Assembly (NCBI GenBank): GCA_965278945.1
Contig: OZ257128.1
Location: forward strand, 2,480,001 to 2,544,000
Direction of reading: 5' to 3'
DNA length: 64,000 nucleotides
Source of the DNA: UBA10649 sp965278945
GTDB lineage: Bacteria; Actinomycetota; Actinomycetes; S36-B12
Shown here piece after piece: positions 33,748 through 42,775 of this stretch (positions within the stretch are counted from its first letter, which is position 1; each line of letters begins with the position of its first letter). The notes under the pieces were generated by a model. The model saw nothing but the letters and a program-made list of their open reading frames with translations. It ran no database searches and was not told the DNA's origin. A program made the translations under genes and the position numbers.

Positions 33748-33796
33748 GTCGGAATCCTGTCACCCCTCTCGGCATGCCGCCCGGGCGGAGGCCGCT

Positions 33797-33802
33797 TAGG
33801 CT
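33797..33802 (+). promoter_or_regulatory. -10 box of leaderless menF
   Basis: TAGGCT ends 6 nt before the menF GTG. There is no Shine-Dalgarno. This TAnnnT spacing is typical of leaderless actinobacterial transcripts. Confidence 0.45.
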
Positions 33803-33808
33803 CTGCAT

Positions 33809-35089
33809 GTGACGTCGCCCGTGCCCTCCTCGTCACTCGGGCGAGATGGAGCGCCGGTCCTGGAGCCGATGCACGTCACCACTCGGCCCATCGCTGATCC
33901 CGAGCAGTTGCTCTCCCGGCTGCCCGATGCCGAACCGGTGGCCTGGGTCCGCGACGGCGAGGGACTGATCGGCTGGGGAGTCGCCGCCCGCCTCGAAGTG
34001 CGCGGAAACGAGCGATTCAGCCGCGCGCAGCGATGGTTCACGAACCTGTGCTCGTCGATGGAGATCGACGACACCGTCAGCATGCCTGGCACCGGCCCGG
34101 TCGCGTTCGCCTCGTTCTCCTTCGACCCCGAGTCTGGCTCGTCGATCGTTGTCGTTCCCGAAGTCGTTGTCGGCCGACGCGCAGGCCAGGCGTGGATGAC
34201 CGTCGTCAGTCGCGAGGCGAACTCGCGTCGCACCCTTCCTCCGGTGTCCGTCCCCGAGCGGCCGCTTTTCGTCACCTGGGCCGAGGGCACCCGCACGTCC
34301 TTCGAGTGGCAGGAGTCGGTCGCCGAGGCGGTGGCCCGCATCCGCGCCGGAGAGCTCGACAAAGTCGTGCTCGCGCGCGACGTCGTCGCGCACGTCGATG
34401 GCCCGCTCGATGTGCGCAACCTGCTGCTGCGCCTGGCCGAGTCCTATCCCTCGTGCTGGACCTTCAGCGTCGGCGATCTCGTCGGCGCGACCCCCGAGCT
34501 GCTCGTCAGGCGCACCGGCGACCTCGTCACCAGCAGGGTCCTCGCGGGCACCGTGCGGCGTCGCGGTGATGACCGTGCCGACGCCGGGCTTGCCCGCGCG
34601 CTGCTTGCCAGCGGAAAGGACGCGGAGGAGCACGAGTACGCCGTCCGGTCGGTGGCGCGCGCGCTCGCGGCGCATTGCACCGACCTCGATGTCCCCTCGC
34701 GGCCGCATGTTCTCGAGCTCGCGAACGTTCAGCACCTGGCGACCGATGTCACCGGACGACTGGCGGATGCCGCTCCAGTCCTCGCGCTCGCTGCGTCACT
34801 CCATCCGACCGCTGCCGTCTGCGGTACGCCCACCGAGCGAGCCTTCGCGGTGATCCGCGAGCTCGAGGGCATGGATCGCGGCCGCTACGCGGGCCCGGTC
34901 GGCTGGTTCGACCGCCACGGCGACGGCGAGCTGGGCATCGCGCTGCGCTGCGCGACCGTCGATCCCGAACTTGGCCAGGTCAGGTCCTTCGCGGGCTGCG
35001 GCATCGTCGCCGGCTCGGACCCCGAGGACGAGCTGGCCGAGTCGGTCGCCAAGCTGGTCCCGATCCGCGACGCCCTCGAGGGCCGCTAA
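33809..35089 (+). CDS. menF: Isochorismate synthase
   Basis: A 426-residue chorismate-utilising enzyme that isomerises chorismate to isochorismate, the entry to menaquinone synthesis. Family motifs include ELDKVVLARDVVAHV, GATPELLVRRTGDLVTSRVL, LHPTAAVCGTPTERAF and the C-terminal GCGIVAGSDPEDELAES. The lysine expected to activate water in isochorismate synthases would be the one in ELDKVVLAR. The GTG at 33809 is preceded by TAGGCT at leaderless spacing. An EntC-type enzyme for siderophores is possible by family, but the men context supports MenF. Confidence 0.9.
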   Translation: MTSPVPSSSLGRDGAPVLEPMHVTTRPIADPEQLLSRLPDAEPVAWVRDGEGLIGWGVAARLEVRGNERFSRAQRWFTNLCSSMEIDDTVSMPGTGPVAFASFSFDPESGSSIVVVPEVVVGRRAGQAWMTVVSREANSRRTLPPVSVPERPLFVTWAEGTRTSFEWQESVAEAVARIRAGELDKVVLARDVVAHVDGPLDVRNLLLRLAESYPSCWTFSVGDLVGATPELLVRRTGDLVTSRVLAGTVRRRGDDRADAGLARALLASGKDAEEHEYAVRSVARALAAHCTDLDVPSRPHVLELANVQHLATDVTGRLADAAPVLALAASLHPTAAVCGTPTERAFAVIRELEGMDRGRYAGPVGWFDRHGDGELGIALRCATVDPELGQVRSFAGCGIVAGSDPEDELAESVAKLVPIRDALEGR

Positions 35090-35105
35090 CCCCCTTCCAA
35101 ACCCA

Positions 35106-35167
35106 CGCGAGTGGGCAGTTGTGGTCGCGTTTCGGCACGAAATCGCGACCACAGCTGACCACTCGCG
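35106..35167. repeat. 62-nt long hairpin between convergent menF and the GNAT gene
   Basis: The 24-nt arms 35106-35129 and 35144-35167 pair at 22 of 24 positions. Inside them a second 5-bp stem (TTTCG/CGAAA, 35130-35134 with 35138-35142) has a 3-nt loop. It fills most of the 107-nt gap between the stop codons of two convergent genes. It may terminate both transcripts, but there is no T-tract and the stem is far longer than usual, so a dispersed palindromic element is also likely. Confidence 0.7.
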
Positions 35168-35196
35168 GTGGTACGTGCGGCTGGCTGGACCCCGGA

Positions 35197-36864
35197 CTAA
35201 AGCTCTGTGCTGAGGCAGACGACGGAGGCGCCCAGGTCGTGACCGGGGGTGACGCTCCAGTCCAGCGGGGACTTCTCGAGCACGTGCAGCATCGCCCGAT
35301 TCTCGGCCAGGACGTAGGCCACCAGTCGTACGAAGCCCAGCCGGCGCGCCACCTCGACCAGGTGCGCGGTGAGCAGCGCGCCTACACCGCGGCCGTGCCA
35401 GGAGTCATCCACGATGAGAGCGATCTCGGCGGCGTCCTGATCACCAGGTCCGGTCGGGAAGACGTTGCCCAGCGCCACGATCGATTCCTGCTCGTCAGTG
35501 ACGACGAGCGTGGCCCCGCGATGGCCGCCGGAGATGCGACGCAGGTTCTCCTCGCGCCACTCGTTCATCGGCGTGAAGTAACGCTGGTAGCGCGACTCCG
35601 ACGACGATCTCTCGTGCATGCGCTCGACGCCCTCGGCGTCGACGGGGCGCCCCAGCCTGACGATCACCGTGCCGCCGCCGGGCAAGTCCTCCCGCCACCC
35701 GAACCCGGCCTCCTCGCCGCGCGCGTGAGACAGCGCGGACACGAGTTCGAGCAGCGCTGACGCACGGTTCTGCTCGGTCCGCGTGAACGGGGCCTTGACC
35801 CGCCGCAGGACGACGTGACTTTGCAGCGTCCACTGAAGGCGCAGGACCAGGGCAGAGTCGTCAGCACCCTCCGATGCTGGGGTCACCTCCCAGGAGTCGG
35901 CAAGCACGAGGTCGGCCGCGGCCTTCGGCGCCGCGTCCGGATCGGTCGCGAGCCGCGCGCACAGTTGCAGCACGCGAGTCGCGATGTCCTCTGCATCGTC
36001 AACCACCCCGCGCGTGACGATCGCATCTGTGCCCACCGACGAGATGCCATGGATGATCGTCGCGCGATCGACGTCGGCCGGTGCCTTGAGGATGAGGTCC
36101 ACGAGCTGCTGGTCGTCGCTCGACTGTGCGGTGAACAAGGTCACGACGTGGATGTCGAGCAGGGACAGCACGCGAAGGAGACGGGCCACTGCTGCAGGAG
36201 TCGAGTCGACCGCCACGCGGGCACGCCAGGCAGTGTCAGCGAGCCGATGCTCGGACTGTTCGTCAGCAGCGAGAGTCTCAAGGAGGCGCGCGGCCAGCGC
36301 CGTCCACGCTCGCGCGTCCGACCATCGAGGTGACAGCGGGGACAGCATGGCCAGCCCGAGACCGACGGCGATCATGTGCAGGGCGGCCGCCTCGGACTCC
36401 AGGCTCCTGACCGCATTGTCGTCGTCGGGATGACCCGCGTTACCCCGCAACTGCTCGACGACCTGCTGCGCCGCATCCCAACGCTCGTTGAGGCGGCCCA
36501 CGACAACGGCCCGCGTCCGATCGTCGTACCGAGCGGCGGCAATGGCCTGAATCTCGACGGGATCCCACGCGGTCGCAGGATCGCCGAGCACGTCGCGTGC
36601 CGCACGCAAGAGCGCCTGCAACGCCGGCTCGACCGGCTCGCTCGCCTGGGCGCGCAGGTGCTCTGCAACTGGCGGGAACGGAAGCCCATCGAGGGCCAGG
36701 CGGAGCAGGTCAACTCGATGACGCCCGACGGCGCTCACCGTTCGCAGCGGGAGTTCGGCACGCTTCGCGACATCACGCCGTCCCGCGCCGATTGCACCGC
36801 GCTCGGCGAATATCTCAGCGGCGGCGTCGATCACTCGATCGCGCTTGTCCGGATCGATCGCCAT
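35197..36864 (-). CDS. TetR-type HTH / ACT-like / GNAT acetyltransferase fusion protein
   Basis: A 555-residue multidomain protein. Residues about 5-55 look like a TetR DNA-binding domain (DRVIDAAAEIFAERGAIGAG, then DVAKRAELPLRTVSAVG). Residues about 210-250 have an ACT-like pattern (AAVARLLRVLSLLDIHVVTL). Residues about 405-545 form a GNAT domain with the acetyl-CoA loop DDSWHGRGVGALLTAHL, close to the acetyltransferase module of protein acylases. This suggests a regulator that both binds DNA and acetylates a target in response to a small ligand; that is inference. The ATG follows TAGCGT by 7 nt, so it is probably leaderless. Convergent with menF; menD follows on the same strand? No: menD starts upstream at 38651 and ends 38 nt before this gene's start. 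Confidence 0.75.
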   Translation of the reverse strand: MAIDPDKRDRVIDAAAEIFAERGAIGAGRRDVAKRAELPLRTVSAVGRHRVDLLRLALDGLPFPPVAEHLRAQASEPVEPALQALLRAARDVLGDPATAWDPVEIQAIAAARYDDRTRAVVVGRLNERWDAAQQVVEQLRGNAGHPDDDNAVRSLESEAAALHMIAVGLGLAMLSPLSPRWSDARAWTALAARLLETLAADEQSEHRLADTAWRARVAVDSTPAAVARLLRVLSLLDIHVVTLFTAQSSDDQQLVDLILKAPADVDRATIIHGISSVGTDAIVTRGVVDDAEDIATRVLQLCARLATDPDAAPKAAADLVLADSWEVTPASEGADDSALVLRLQWTLQSHVVLRRVKAPFTRTEQNRASALLELVSALSHARGEEAGFGWREDLPGGGTVIVRLGRPVDAEGVERMHERSSSESRYQRYFTPMNEWREENLRRISGGHRGATLVVTDEQESIVALGNVFPTGPGDQDAAEIALIVDDSWHGRGVGALLTAHLVEVARRLGFVRLVAYVLAENRAMLHVLEKSPLDWSVTPGHDLGASVVCLSTEL

Positions 36865-36871
36865 GCCTTAC

Positions 36872-36877
36872 ACGCTA
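36872..36877 (-). promoter_or_regulatory. -10 box of the leaderless TetR-ACT-GNAT gene
   Basis: TAGCGT on the minus strand lies 7 nt before the ATG, with no Shine-Dalgarno in between. The box falls in the 38-nt gap after menD. Confidence 0.4.
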
Positions 36878-36902
36878 GCCGTCCACGTCGGTTGGCGCCG
36901 GT

Positions 36903-38651
36903 CTACGCGGAGCCGAGCGCCTCGCCCACCGCGCGCTGGACGTTCAGCAGGATCTCGGCCTCGCGCTCGCGCGAGCATGTGCGAGCCACGACGACGCGCA
37001 CCCCACCTGTCCCGACCGCATACTCGATCGCAGCGGTGAGTTCGCCCGAGGTGGTCGCCACGACGGCGGAGATCCCCATCGATGCGCACATCGCCGGGAT
37101 ATCGATGCTCAGCGGAACCCCGAAGACCCGCTCGAAGTGCTCGGCATGGTCAGGTGACCCCTGCTCGAGCGAGGAGAAGATTCCGCCACCGTCGTTATCG
37201 GACACGACGATGACGAGGTCGGGCCGCTCCTCCTCAGGAGGAGCGAGCAGGCCATTGCTGTCGTAGAGGAACGTGTGATCGCCGATCAGCGCCAACGCTC
37301 CCGAACCGCCGTTGCGCTGCAGCGCGCCTGCTGCTCCCCACGCGGTCGACACGCAGCCGTCGATGCCCGACGTGCCGCGGTTGCCCATGATCACCGCCTC
37401 CTGGACGGTGTTCGCTGCGAACGAGCCAACATGGCGGACGGGCCACGACGCACCGATGAACAGCAGCCCGCCATCTGGCACGGCGGTCGCGGTGATGCGT
37501 GCGACATGCATTCCGGTAAGAGTGTCATCGGAGCTGAACAACGCCGTCTCGGTCGCGGCCGCCGCCAGCACGTCGGCACGCTGCCACGACTCGAGCCACG
37601 CGGGTTCGTCGCTGGCCTCTGTCGGCGGGAGGGGCACTGACGCGACGACGACATCTGCAGTGCGGGTCGGGTCGCTCCACTCCGGTCGTGCGTCGACTGC
37701 CACATGCAAGCCGGCGCGCCCGATCATTCGCAGCACCGAGCGATTGAGGCCGACGCGGCCGATCGTCATGACCAGGTCGGGCACGTGCGCATCGGCAAAG
37801 GCGGCGTCGGCGAGCAGCAGCGGCCCGTGAGACAGGGCCGTCGAGCACCCGGCACCGTTGCCACTGGGCTCGGCGATGACCGGCCAGCCCATGGCGTCGG
37901 CAAGCTCGTCCGCCAACTCGACGGCCTCGGAATCGTCATGGTCCCCGATGACGATGATTCCGCGGGTCGGCACCATCTGATCGTCGAGCAGCGCATCGAG
38001 CACGTCATCCAGCGGTGTGCTCATCCCTGCGACCAGGCGCGCGTCTGCGGTCCACGGACGCCCGTCGGCGCGGCCGTCCAACTCCTCGACCCAGTCCTCC
38101 TCGCCTGCCGGCACCAGCGGCTCGACGAAGGGCGCGTTGACGTGCACCGGGCCGGGGCGCATCGCGTCGGTCGACGCGGCAATCACGCGGGCAACCGTGG
38201 AGCGCCAGTAGCGCACGTATCCGGGCTGCTGCTGCGCGGTTGCCATGTCGATCGCCAGCCGCACATCGCGACCGAACAAGCTGTCCTGATTGATGGTCTG
38301 GTTGGCGCCGACGCCCCGCAACTGCGGCGGGCGATCAGCGGTGATCGCGATGAGCGGGATGCCCGACTGGTCGGCCTCGACGATCGCCGGATGGAGGTTG
38401 ACCGCGGCGGTGCCCGACGTGGTCACGACCAGCGCGGGGATGCCAGTGACCTTGGCGATGCCGACGGCCAGATATCCCGCGGTGCGCTCGTCGAGCCGCA
38501 CGTGCAGGGTGATCTCGCCTCGCGCTTCGGCCTCGGCCAGCGCGATTGCCAAGGCGGTCGAACGCGAACCGGGCGAGAGCACGGCATCGGTCACGCCGCA
38601 ACGGACGAACTCGTCGATCATGACGATCGCTTGGGCAGTCGAGGGGTTCAC
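36903..38651 (-). CDS. menD: 2-succinyl-5-enolpyruvyl-6-hydroxy-3-cyclohexene-1-carboxylate synthase
   Basis: A 582-residue thiamine-diphosphate enzyme that condenses isochorismate with 2-oxoglutarate. AVLSPGSRSTALAIAL is near residue 23, the catalytic Glu55 is in VRLDERTAGYLAVGIAK, and the cofactor motif appears as IGDHTFLYDSNGLLAPPEEE. MGNRGTSGIDGCVSTAWGAA is also typical. The GTG start at 38649-38651 has AAAGGGTGA upstream. menC ends 29 nt before it, so menB-menC-menD form one operon. Confidence 0.95.
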   Translation of the reverse strand: MNPSTAQAIVMIDEFVRCGVTDAVLSPGSRSTALAIALAEAEARGEITLHVRLDERTAGYLAVGIAKVTGIPALVVTTSGTAAVNLHPAIVEADQSGIPLIAITADRPPQLRGVGANQTINQDSLFGRDVRLAIDMATAQQQPGYVRYWRSTVARVIAASTDAMRPGPVHVNAPFVEPLVPAGEEDWVEELDGRADGRPWTADARLVAGMSTPLDDVLDALLDDQMVPTRGIIVIGDHDDSEAVELADELADAMGWPVIAEPSGNGAGCSTALSHGPLLLADAAFADAHVPDLVMTIGRVGLNRSVLRMIGRAGLHVAVDARPEWSDPTRTADVVVASVPLPPTEASDEPAWLESWQRADVLAAAATETALFSSDDTLTGMHVARITATAVPDGGLLFIGASWPVRHVGSFAANTVQEAVIMGNRGTSGIDGCVSTAWGAAGALQRNGGSGALALIGDHTFLYDSNGLLAPPEEERPDLVIVVSDNDGGGIFSSLEQGSPDHAEHFERVFGVPLSIDIPAMCASMGISAVVATTSGELTAAIEYAVGTGGVRVVVARTCSREREAEILLNVQRAVGEALGSA

Positions 38652-38680
38652 GATGTCACCCTTTCATGCGCTCGCGCGGT

Positions 38681-39712
38681 TCACTCATCGATGAGACTCC
38701 CGAGCCGGACGTCGGTGCCCGCGAACCATGCCGCCTCAAGCCGGAGCCTCCACCACGACGCGCGCTCATCGGTGAGTCGATCGCGGGCCGCGAGCAGGGC
38801 CGGCAGTTCGGGCATCGCGCGCACGACGGGCAGCGCCCCTTGCGCGGGCAGCCAGGACTCGGACGTGACATCCGCGGCGAACAGCGCACCGGTAGCGAGG
38901 CCGCACGCATAGGGAAGGTCATCCAGTGCGCCGGCAAGGGCAAGCCCGACGGACAGCCCGACGGACGAGTCAAGAGAGCCGCTCACGACGACCGGCACGT
39001 CCAGCGACTCGGCAACCCGAAGCGCGGCCGCCACGCCTCCTAGCGGGGCAGCCTTGATCACTGCCACGTCGGCGAACTCGTGCACCCGCACGGCCTCGGG
39101 ATCATCGGCATGACGGACGGTCTCGTCGACGGCAATCGGCACCTCGGTCAGGCGCCTGAGCTCCTTCAGCTCCTCGACGGTTCGGCATGGCTGCTCGACG
39201 TACTCGATGTCGTAAGCGCCCAGCCGGCGTAACGCGGCGGCCGCCGACGAGACATCCCACGCGCCGTTCGCGTCGATGCGGATCGCTCCGCGACCGCGGC
39301 CGAGCAGCGTGTCGAGCACGTCGCGGATGCTTGCGACTCGAGCCTCGTCCGCGGCCAGGTCGCTGTCACCGACCTTGACCTTCACGGTGCGGCAGCCCGT
39401 CTCGACGACGGCAACGCGCGCCATCGTCGCCGCATCGCTCGAGTCGACCGCCGGGATGATCGCGTTCACCTCGACCTCGGTTCGGCGCAGCGCAGGCCAG
39501 GTGCCGAACGCCGCCTCGACGGCGCTGTCCAGCCATCGCGATGCGGCGGCGTCGGAGTAGTCGGCGAACGGCGCGAACTCTCCCCAGCCATTGGGCCCCT
39601 TGATGAGCACGCCCTCGCGCACGTCAATGCCGCGGAACCGTCGCCGCATCGGAAGGGCGAACGGAACCGCCCCGTCGAGAAGCGCGCGAAGCCGTGAGTC
39701 GGCGGCGGGCAT
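38681..39712 (-). CDS. menC: o-Succinylbenzoate synthase
   Basis: A 343-residue enolase-superfamily enzyme that dehydrates the MenD/MenH product to o-succinylbenzoate. The catalytic Lys pair is in RTVKVKVGDSD, metal ligands are in IRIDANGAWD, VEQPC and AVDETVR, and the opposite catalytic Lys is in VIKAAPLGGV. I place the start at the ATG 39710-39712 (MPAADSRLRALLDG), which shares a base with the menB stop (TGATG); the longer frame is a shadow inside menB. Confidence 0.92.
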   Translation of the reverse strand: MPAADSRLRALLDGAVPFALPMRRRFRGIDVREGVLIKGPNGWGEFAPFADYSDAAASRWLDSAVEAAFGTWPALRRTEVEVNAIIPAVDSSDAATMARVAVVETGCRTVKVKVGDSDLAADEARVASIRDVLDTLLGRGRGAIRIDANGAWDVSSAAAALRRLGAYDIEYVEQPCRTVEELKELRRLTEVPIAVDETVRHADDPEAVRVHEFADVAVIKAAPLGGVAAALRVAESLDVPVVVSGSLDSSVGLSVGLALAGALDDLPYACGLATGALFAADVTSESWLPAQGALPVVRAMPELPALLAARDRLTDERASWWRLRLEAAWFAGTDVRLGSLIDE

Positions 39713-40644
39713 CAAGGTCGCTTGGGGAACTTCCGGAAGTCCGGCTCGCGATGCTCCTTGAACGCGTCGCGGCCCTCCTGCGCCTCTTCGGTCATGTAAA
39801 ACAGCAGCGTCGCATCCCCGGCCAGTTGCTGCACGCCCGCGAGTCCGTCGTCCGCCGCGTTGTGCGAAGCCTTCAGCATTCGCAAGGCGAGCGGGGAGAG
39901 TTCGAGCATCTCGCGCGCCCATTGCACGGTCTCGATCTCGAGGTCCTCGATGGGGACTACCGCATTGACCAGCCCCCAGTCGAATGCCTGCTCCGCACCA
40001 AACTGACGGCAGGTGTACCAGACCTCGCGCGACCGCTTCTGGCCGATCGTCGCTGCAAGAAGGCCCGAGCCGTATCCACCGTCGAACGATCCGACCCGCG
40101 GACCCGTCTGGCCGAACCGCGCATTGTCCGCGGCGATCGACAGGTCGCACACCACGTGCAGAACATGGCCGCCGCCGATCGCGTAGCCAGCGATCATCGC
40201 GATGACTGGCTTCGGGGTGCGACGAATCTGGATCTGGAGATCGAGCACATTGAGTCGCCCGATGCCCTTCCGCGCGATTTCGTCGTCACCGATGTAACCG
40301 TCGTTTCCGCGAATGACCTGATCGCCGCCCGAGCAGAAGGCCCAGTCGCCCTGGCCGGTGAGGATGATCACGCCGACGCTGTCATCGTCGCGCGCCCGGT
40401 TGAACGCGTCCTGCAGTTCGAACAGGGTCTGCGGACGGAATGCGTTGCGCTTGGCCGGCCGGTTGATCGTGATCTTCGCGATGCCCACCGCGTCGCCCGC
40501 GGAAAGCTCGTAGCGGATGTCGCCGAAGTCGCCGACGGACACCCACTCGCACGCGGGGGTCGATGACGAATGGGCAGGATCGACGAGCGCCAGCGAGCCC
40601 TCGGGGACCACTGGCGGAAGCGGGTACCGGGTACGGGTGTCCAT
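39712..40644 (-). CDS. menB: 1,4-Dihydroxy-2-naphthoyl-CoA synthase
   Basis: A 310-residue crotonase-fold enzyme that cyclises o-succinylbenzoyl-CoA. Characteristic segments are INRPAKRNAFRPQT, FCSGGDQ, GPRVGSFDGGYGSG, and the C-terminal FYMTEEAQEGRDAFKE. A roughly 35-residue N-terminal extension precedes the crotonase core. The ATG follows TAGGTT by 7 nt, so the mRNA is probably leaderless. It is divergent from menE with a 32-nt gap. Confidence 0.95.
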   Translation of the reverse strand: MDTRTRYPLPPVVPEGSLALVDPAHSSSTPACEWVSVGDFGDIRYELSAGDAVGIAKITINRPAKRNAFRPQTLFELQDAFNRARDDDSVGVIILTGQGDWAFCSGGDQVIRGNDGYIGDDEIARKGIGRLNVLDLQIQIRRTPKPVIAMIAGYAIGGGHVLHVVCDLSIAADNARFGQTGPRVGSFDGGYGSGLLAATIGQKRSREVWYTCRQFGAEQAFDWGLVNAVVPIEDLEIETVQWAREMLELSPLALRMLKASHNAADDGLAGVQQLAGDATLLFYMTEEAQEGRDAFKEHREPDFRKFPKRP

Positions 40645-40651
40645 GCGTCGA

Positions 40652-40669
40652 AACCTATCGCCCTACTCT
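40652..40669. promoter_or_regulatory. Overlapping divergent -10 boxes of menB and menE
   Basis: On the minus strand TAGGTT (40652-40657) lies 7 nt before the menB ATG. On the plus strand TACTCT (40664-40669) lies 7 nt before the menE GTG at 40677. Both spacings fit leaderless transcripts. The two promoters must have their -35 regions inside the opposite gene, so expression of the two genes is probably linked. Confidence 0.45.
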
Positions 40670-40676
40670 CGTGGCC

Positions 40677-41897
40677 GTGCCTCGTCCACTCGCCCGCGTG
40701 CCGGTAGCCCCCGGTGCTGCCGGTGTCGCCCCCCTACTCGGGGCACTGGCGAGCGCCCTCGCCGGCGACGGTCCGGCGATTGCCCCGGTGCCGGCTGTCT
40801 CGCCATCGATCTCCAATGCCTACGCGATGTCCGTTCTCGCCGCGGTCCAGGCCGACGATCCGTCGGTGCCCCTGGAGTCCGACGACGTGGCCGTCGTCAT
40901 GGCGACGTCCGGATCGACGGGCGCGCCTCGAGGGGTGCTCCTGACCGCCGCGCAATTGACCGCGTTCAGCGCGGAGGCGAACGCGTCGGACACCTCGCCC
41001 CTGTGGATCGTCGCGCTTCCCGTGACCTCGATGGGCGGGATGAACGTGCTCGTCCGCGCCCTCGCAACCGGCAACGACCCGATCGTGATGCCGAGTATCG
41101 GTGGGGCCGAACCGTTCACCCCCGTCGGCTTCCAGCAGGCGGTCAACGTCGCGCGGGCTCGCGCGACCGATGTGCGGGTGGCTCTCGTGCCGGCGCAGGT
41201 TGCCCGACTCCTGTCGGACGAGGCGGGCGTCGATGCTCTGCGTGACTGCTCGTCGATCCTCGTCGGAGGAGGTCCCATGCGTCCGTCCCTGCGAGACATG
41301 GCCGCGCAACTGGGAGTCACGGTGACGACGACCTACGGATCCACCGAGACAAGCGGAGGCTGCGTGTTCGACGGTCTTCCGCTGCCTGGCGTCACGGTGC
41401 AGGTGCAGGGCGATTCGACAGGACCGTCGGTACTCCTCATCACCAGCCCGAGCGTGGCATTCGGATACCGGGCCGACCCCGAGCTCACTCGCGAGCACTT
41501 CGACGACTCGACGTTCATCACGTCCGATCTCGGAACCGTTGACGGCGACGGTCGGGTTCATGTGCTCGGTCGCGCCGACGACATCGTCGTCATCAACGGA
41601 ATCAACGTCTCCCCCGGAGCTGTCGAGCGCGTGCTCGACGATCTGCCCGATGTCGTCAGTGCCGCAGCGGTCAGCATCGCGACTGCTGGCGGGGAGCCCG
41701 CCATCTGGGCGTTCGTCGAGGTTCGCGACGACGCGCCCAACGTCGAGCAGACAGCCACCGAGACAGTCGTCGAGCGCCTGGGATCCGCCGCGCGCCCGCG
41801 CCAGGTCCGGCGCGTTGCGCGGCTGCCGCATCTGCCGAACGGGAAGGTGGACCGCAGACTCCTGCAGTCCTGGGCGCGCGACGAGGACGTGAGGTAA
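40677..41897 (+). CDS. menE: o-Succinylbenzoate-CoA ligase
   Basis: A 406-residue acyl-adenylating enzyme. The P-loop reads VVMATSGSTGAPRGVLLT (about residues 77-94), the adenylate motif TTYGSTETSGG near 220, and the hinge and C-terminal lysine are in GRADDIVVINGINVSPG and LPNGKVDRRLL. It is short for an acyl-CoA ligase, as usual for actinobacterial MenE. GTG at 40677 follows TACTCT by 7 nt; GTG at 40671 is a possible alternative, and the longest frame overlaps menB and is rejected. menA follows after 2 nt. Confidence 0.92.
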   Translation: MPRPLARVPVAPGAAGVAPLLGALASALAGDGPAIAPVPAVSPSISNAYAMSVLAAVQADDPSVPLESDDVAVVMATSGSTGAPRGVLLTAAQLTAFSAEANASDTSPLWIVALPVTSMGGMNVLVRALATGNDPIVMPSIGGAEPFTPVGFQQAVNVARARATDVRVALVPAQVARLLSDEAGVDALRDCSSILVGGGPMRPSLRDMAAQLGVTVTTTYGSTETSGGCVFDGLPLPGVTVQVQGDSTGPSVLLITSPSVAFGYRADPELTREHFDDSTFITSDLGTVDGDGRVHVLGRADDIVVINGINVSPGAVERVLDDLPDVVSAAAVSIATAGGEPAIWAFVEVRDDAPNVEQTATETVVERLGSAARPRQVRRVARLPHLPNGKVDRRLLQSWARDEDVR

Positions 41898-41899
41898 CG

Positions 41900-42775
41900 G
41901 TGGCAACCGCTGGTCAATGGCTTCAGGGAGCGCGTCCACGAACCCTCCCGGCCGCGATCGCCCCCATCGCGGTCGGTGCCGGCCTTGCCGCCTACGTCGA
42001 CTCGATGCTTCCGAGCCGCGTGCTGCTCGCCCTCATCGTCTCGATGGCCCTTCAGGTCGGCGTCAACTACGCGAACGACTACAGCGATGGCATCAAGGGA
42101 ACCGACGCCGTCCGCGTCGGACCGATCCGCCTCGTCGGCCAGGGCCTCGCGAAGCCCAACCACGTGAAGCTTGCTGCCTTCGCGTCATTCGCCATAGCCG
42201 CCGTGGCCGGACTCGTGCTGGTCGCTCTGACCGGCGAATGGTGGCTGCTGCTGGTCGGCGTGGCATCCATTGCCGCGGCCTGGCAGTACACCGGCGGACC
42301 CCGGCCGTACGGCTATGCGGGCCTGGGCGAGGTCTTCGTCTTCGTCTTCTTCGGTGTCGTCCCGGTGGTCGGCACCGCGTACGTCCAGACGCTGGCGATC
42401 ACGTCGACCGATGTCGTGGCGTCCGTGGGCGTGGGCCTGCTGGCGTGCGCCATTCTCGTGACGAACAACCTGCGCGACATCGGCGGTGACCAAGCGGTCG
42501 GGAAGGTCACTCTCGCGGTGCGACTCGGTGACCGCGCCACCAGACGGCTCTATGTCGGAATCGTCGTTGCTGCACTCGCGATCCCGGTAATCCTGGCCTT
42601 CATGGCATCCCCATGGGTCCTGCTGACGAGCCTTACCGGCGTGCTTGCCGTGCAGCCGCTACGAGTCGTCGGAGGCGGCGCGCTCGGACCGCAACTGATC
42701 CCTGCCCTGAAGGGGACCGGCATCCTCCTGCTGGCCTACGGCCTGGTCCTCGGACTGACTCTCGGGCTGTCCTGA
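41900..42775 (+). CDS. menA: 1,4-Dihydroxy-2-naphthoate polyprenyltransferase
   Basis: A 291-residue UbiA-family membrane prenyltransferase with about eight helices. The first aspartate-rich motif is NYANDYSDGIKGTD near residue 55 and the second is NNLRDIGGDQAVGKVTLAV near residue 190. It joins the polyprenyl tail to dihydroxynaphthoate at the membrane. GTG start 2 nt after menE. Its last 117 bases overlap the convergent DUF4229-type gene. Confidence 0.94.
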   Translation: MATAGQWLQGARPRTLPAAIAPIAVGAGLAAYVDSMLPSRVLLALIVSMALQVGVNYANDYSDGIKGTDAVRVGPIRLVGQGLAKPNHVKLAAFASFAIAAVAGLVLVALTGEWWLLLVGVASIAAAWQYTGGPRPYGYAGLGEVFVFVFFGVVPVVGTAYVQTLAITSTDVVASVGVGLLACAILVTNNLRDIGGDQAVGKVTLAVRLGDRATRRLYVGIVVAALAIPVILAFMASPWVLLTSLTGVLAVQPLRVVGGGALGPQLIPALKGTGILLLAYGLVLGLTLGLS

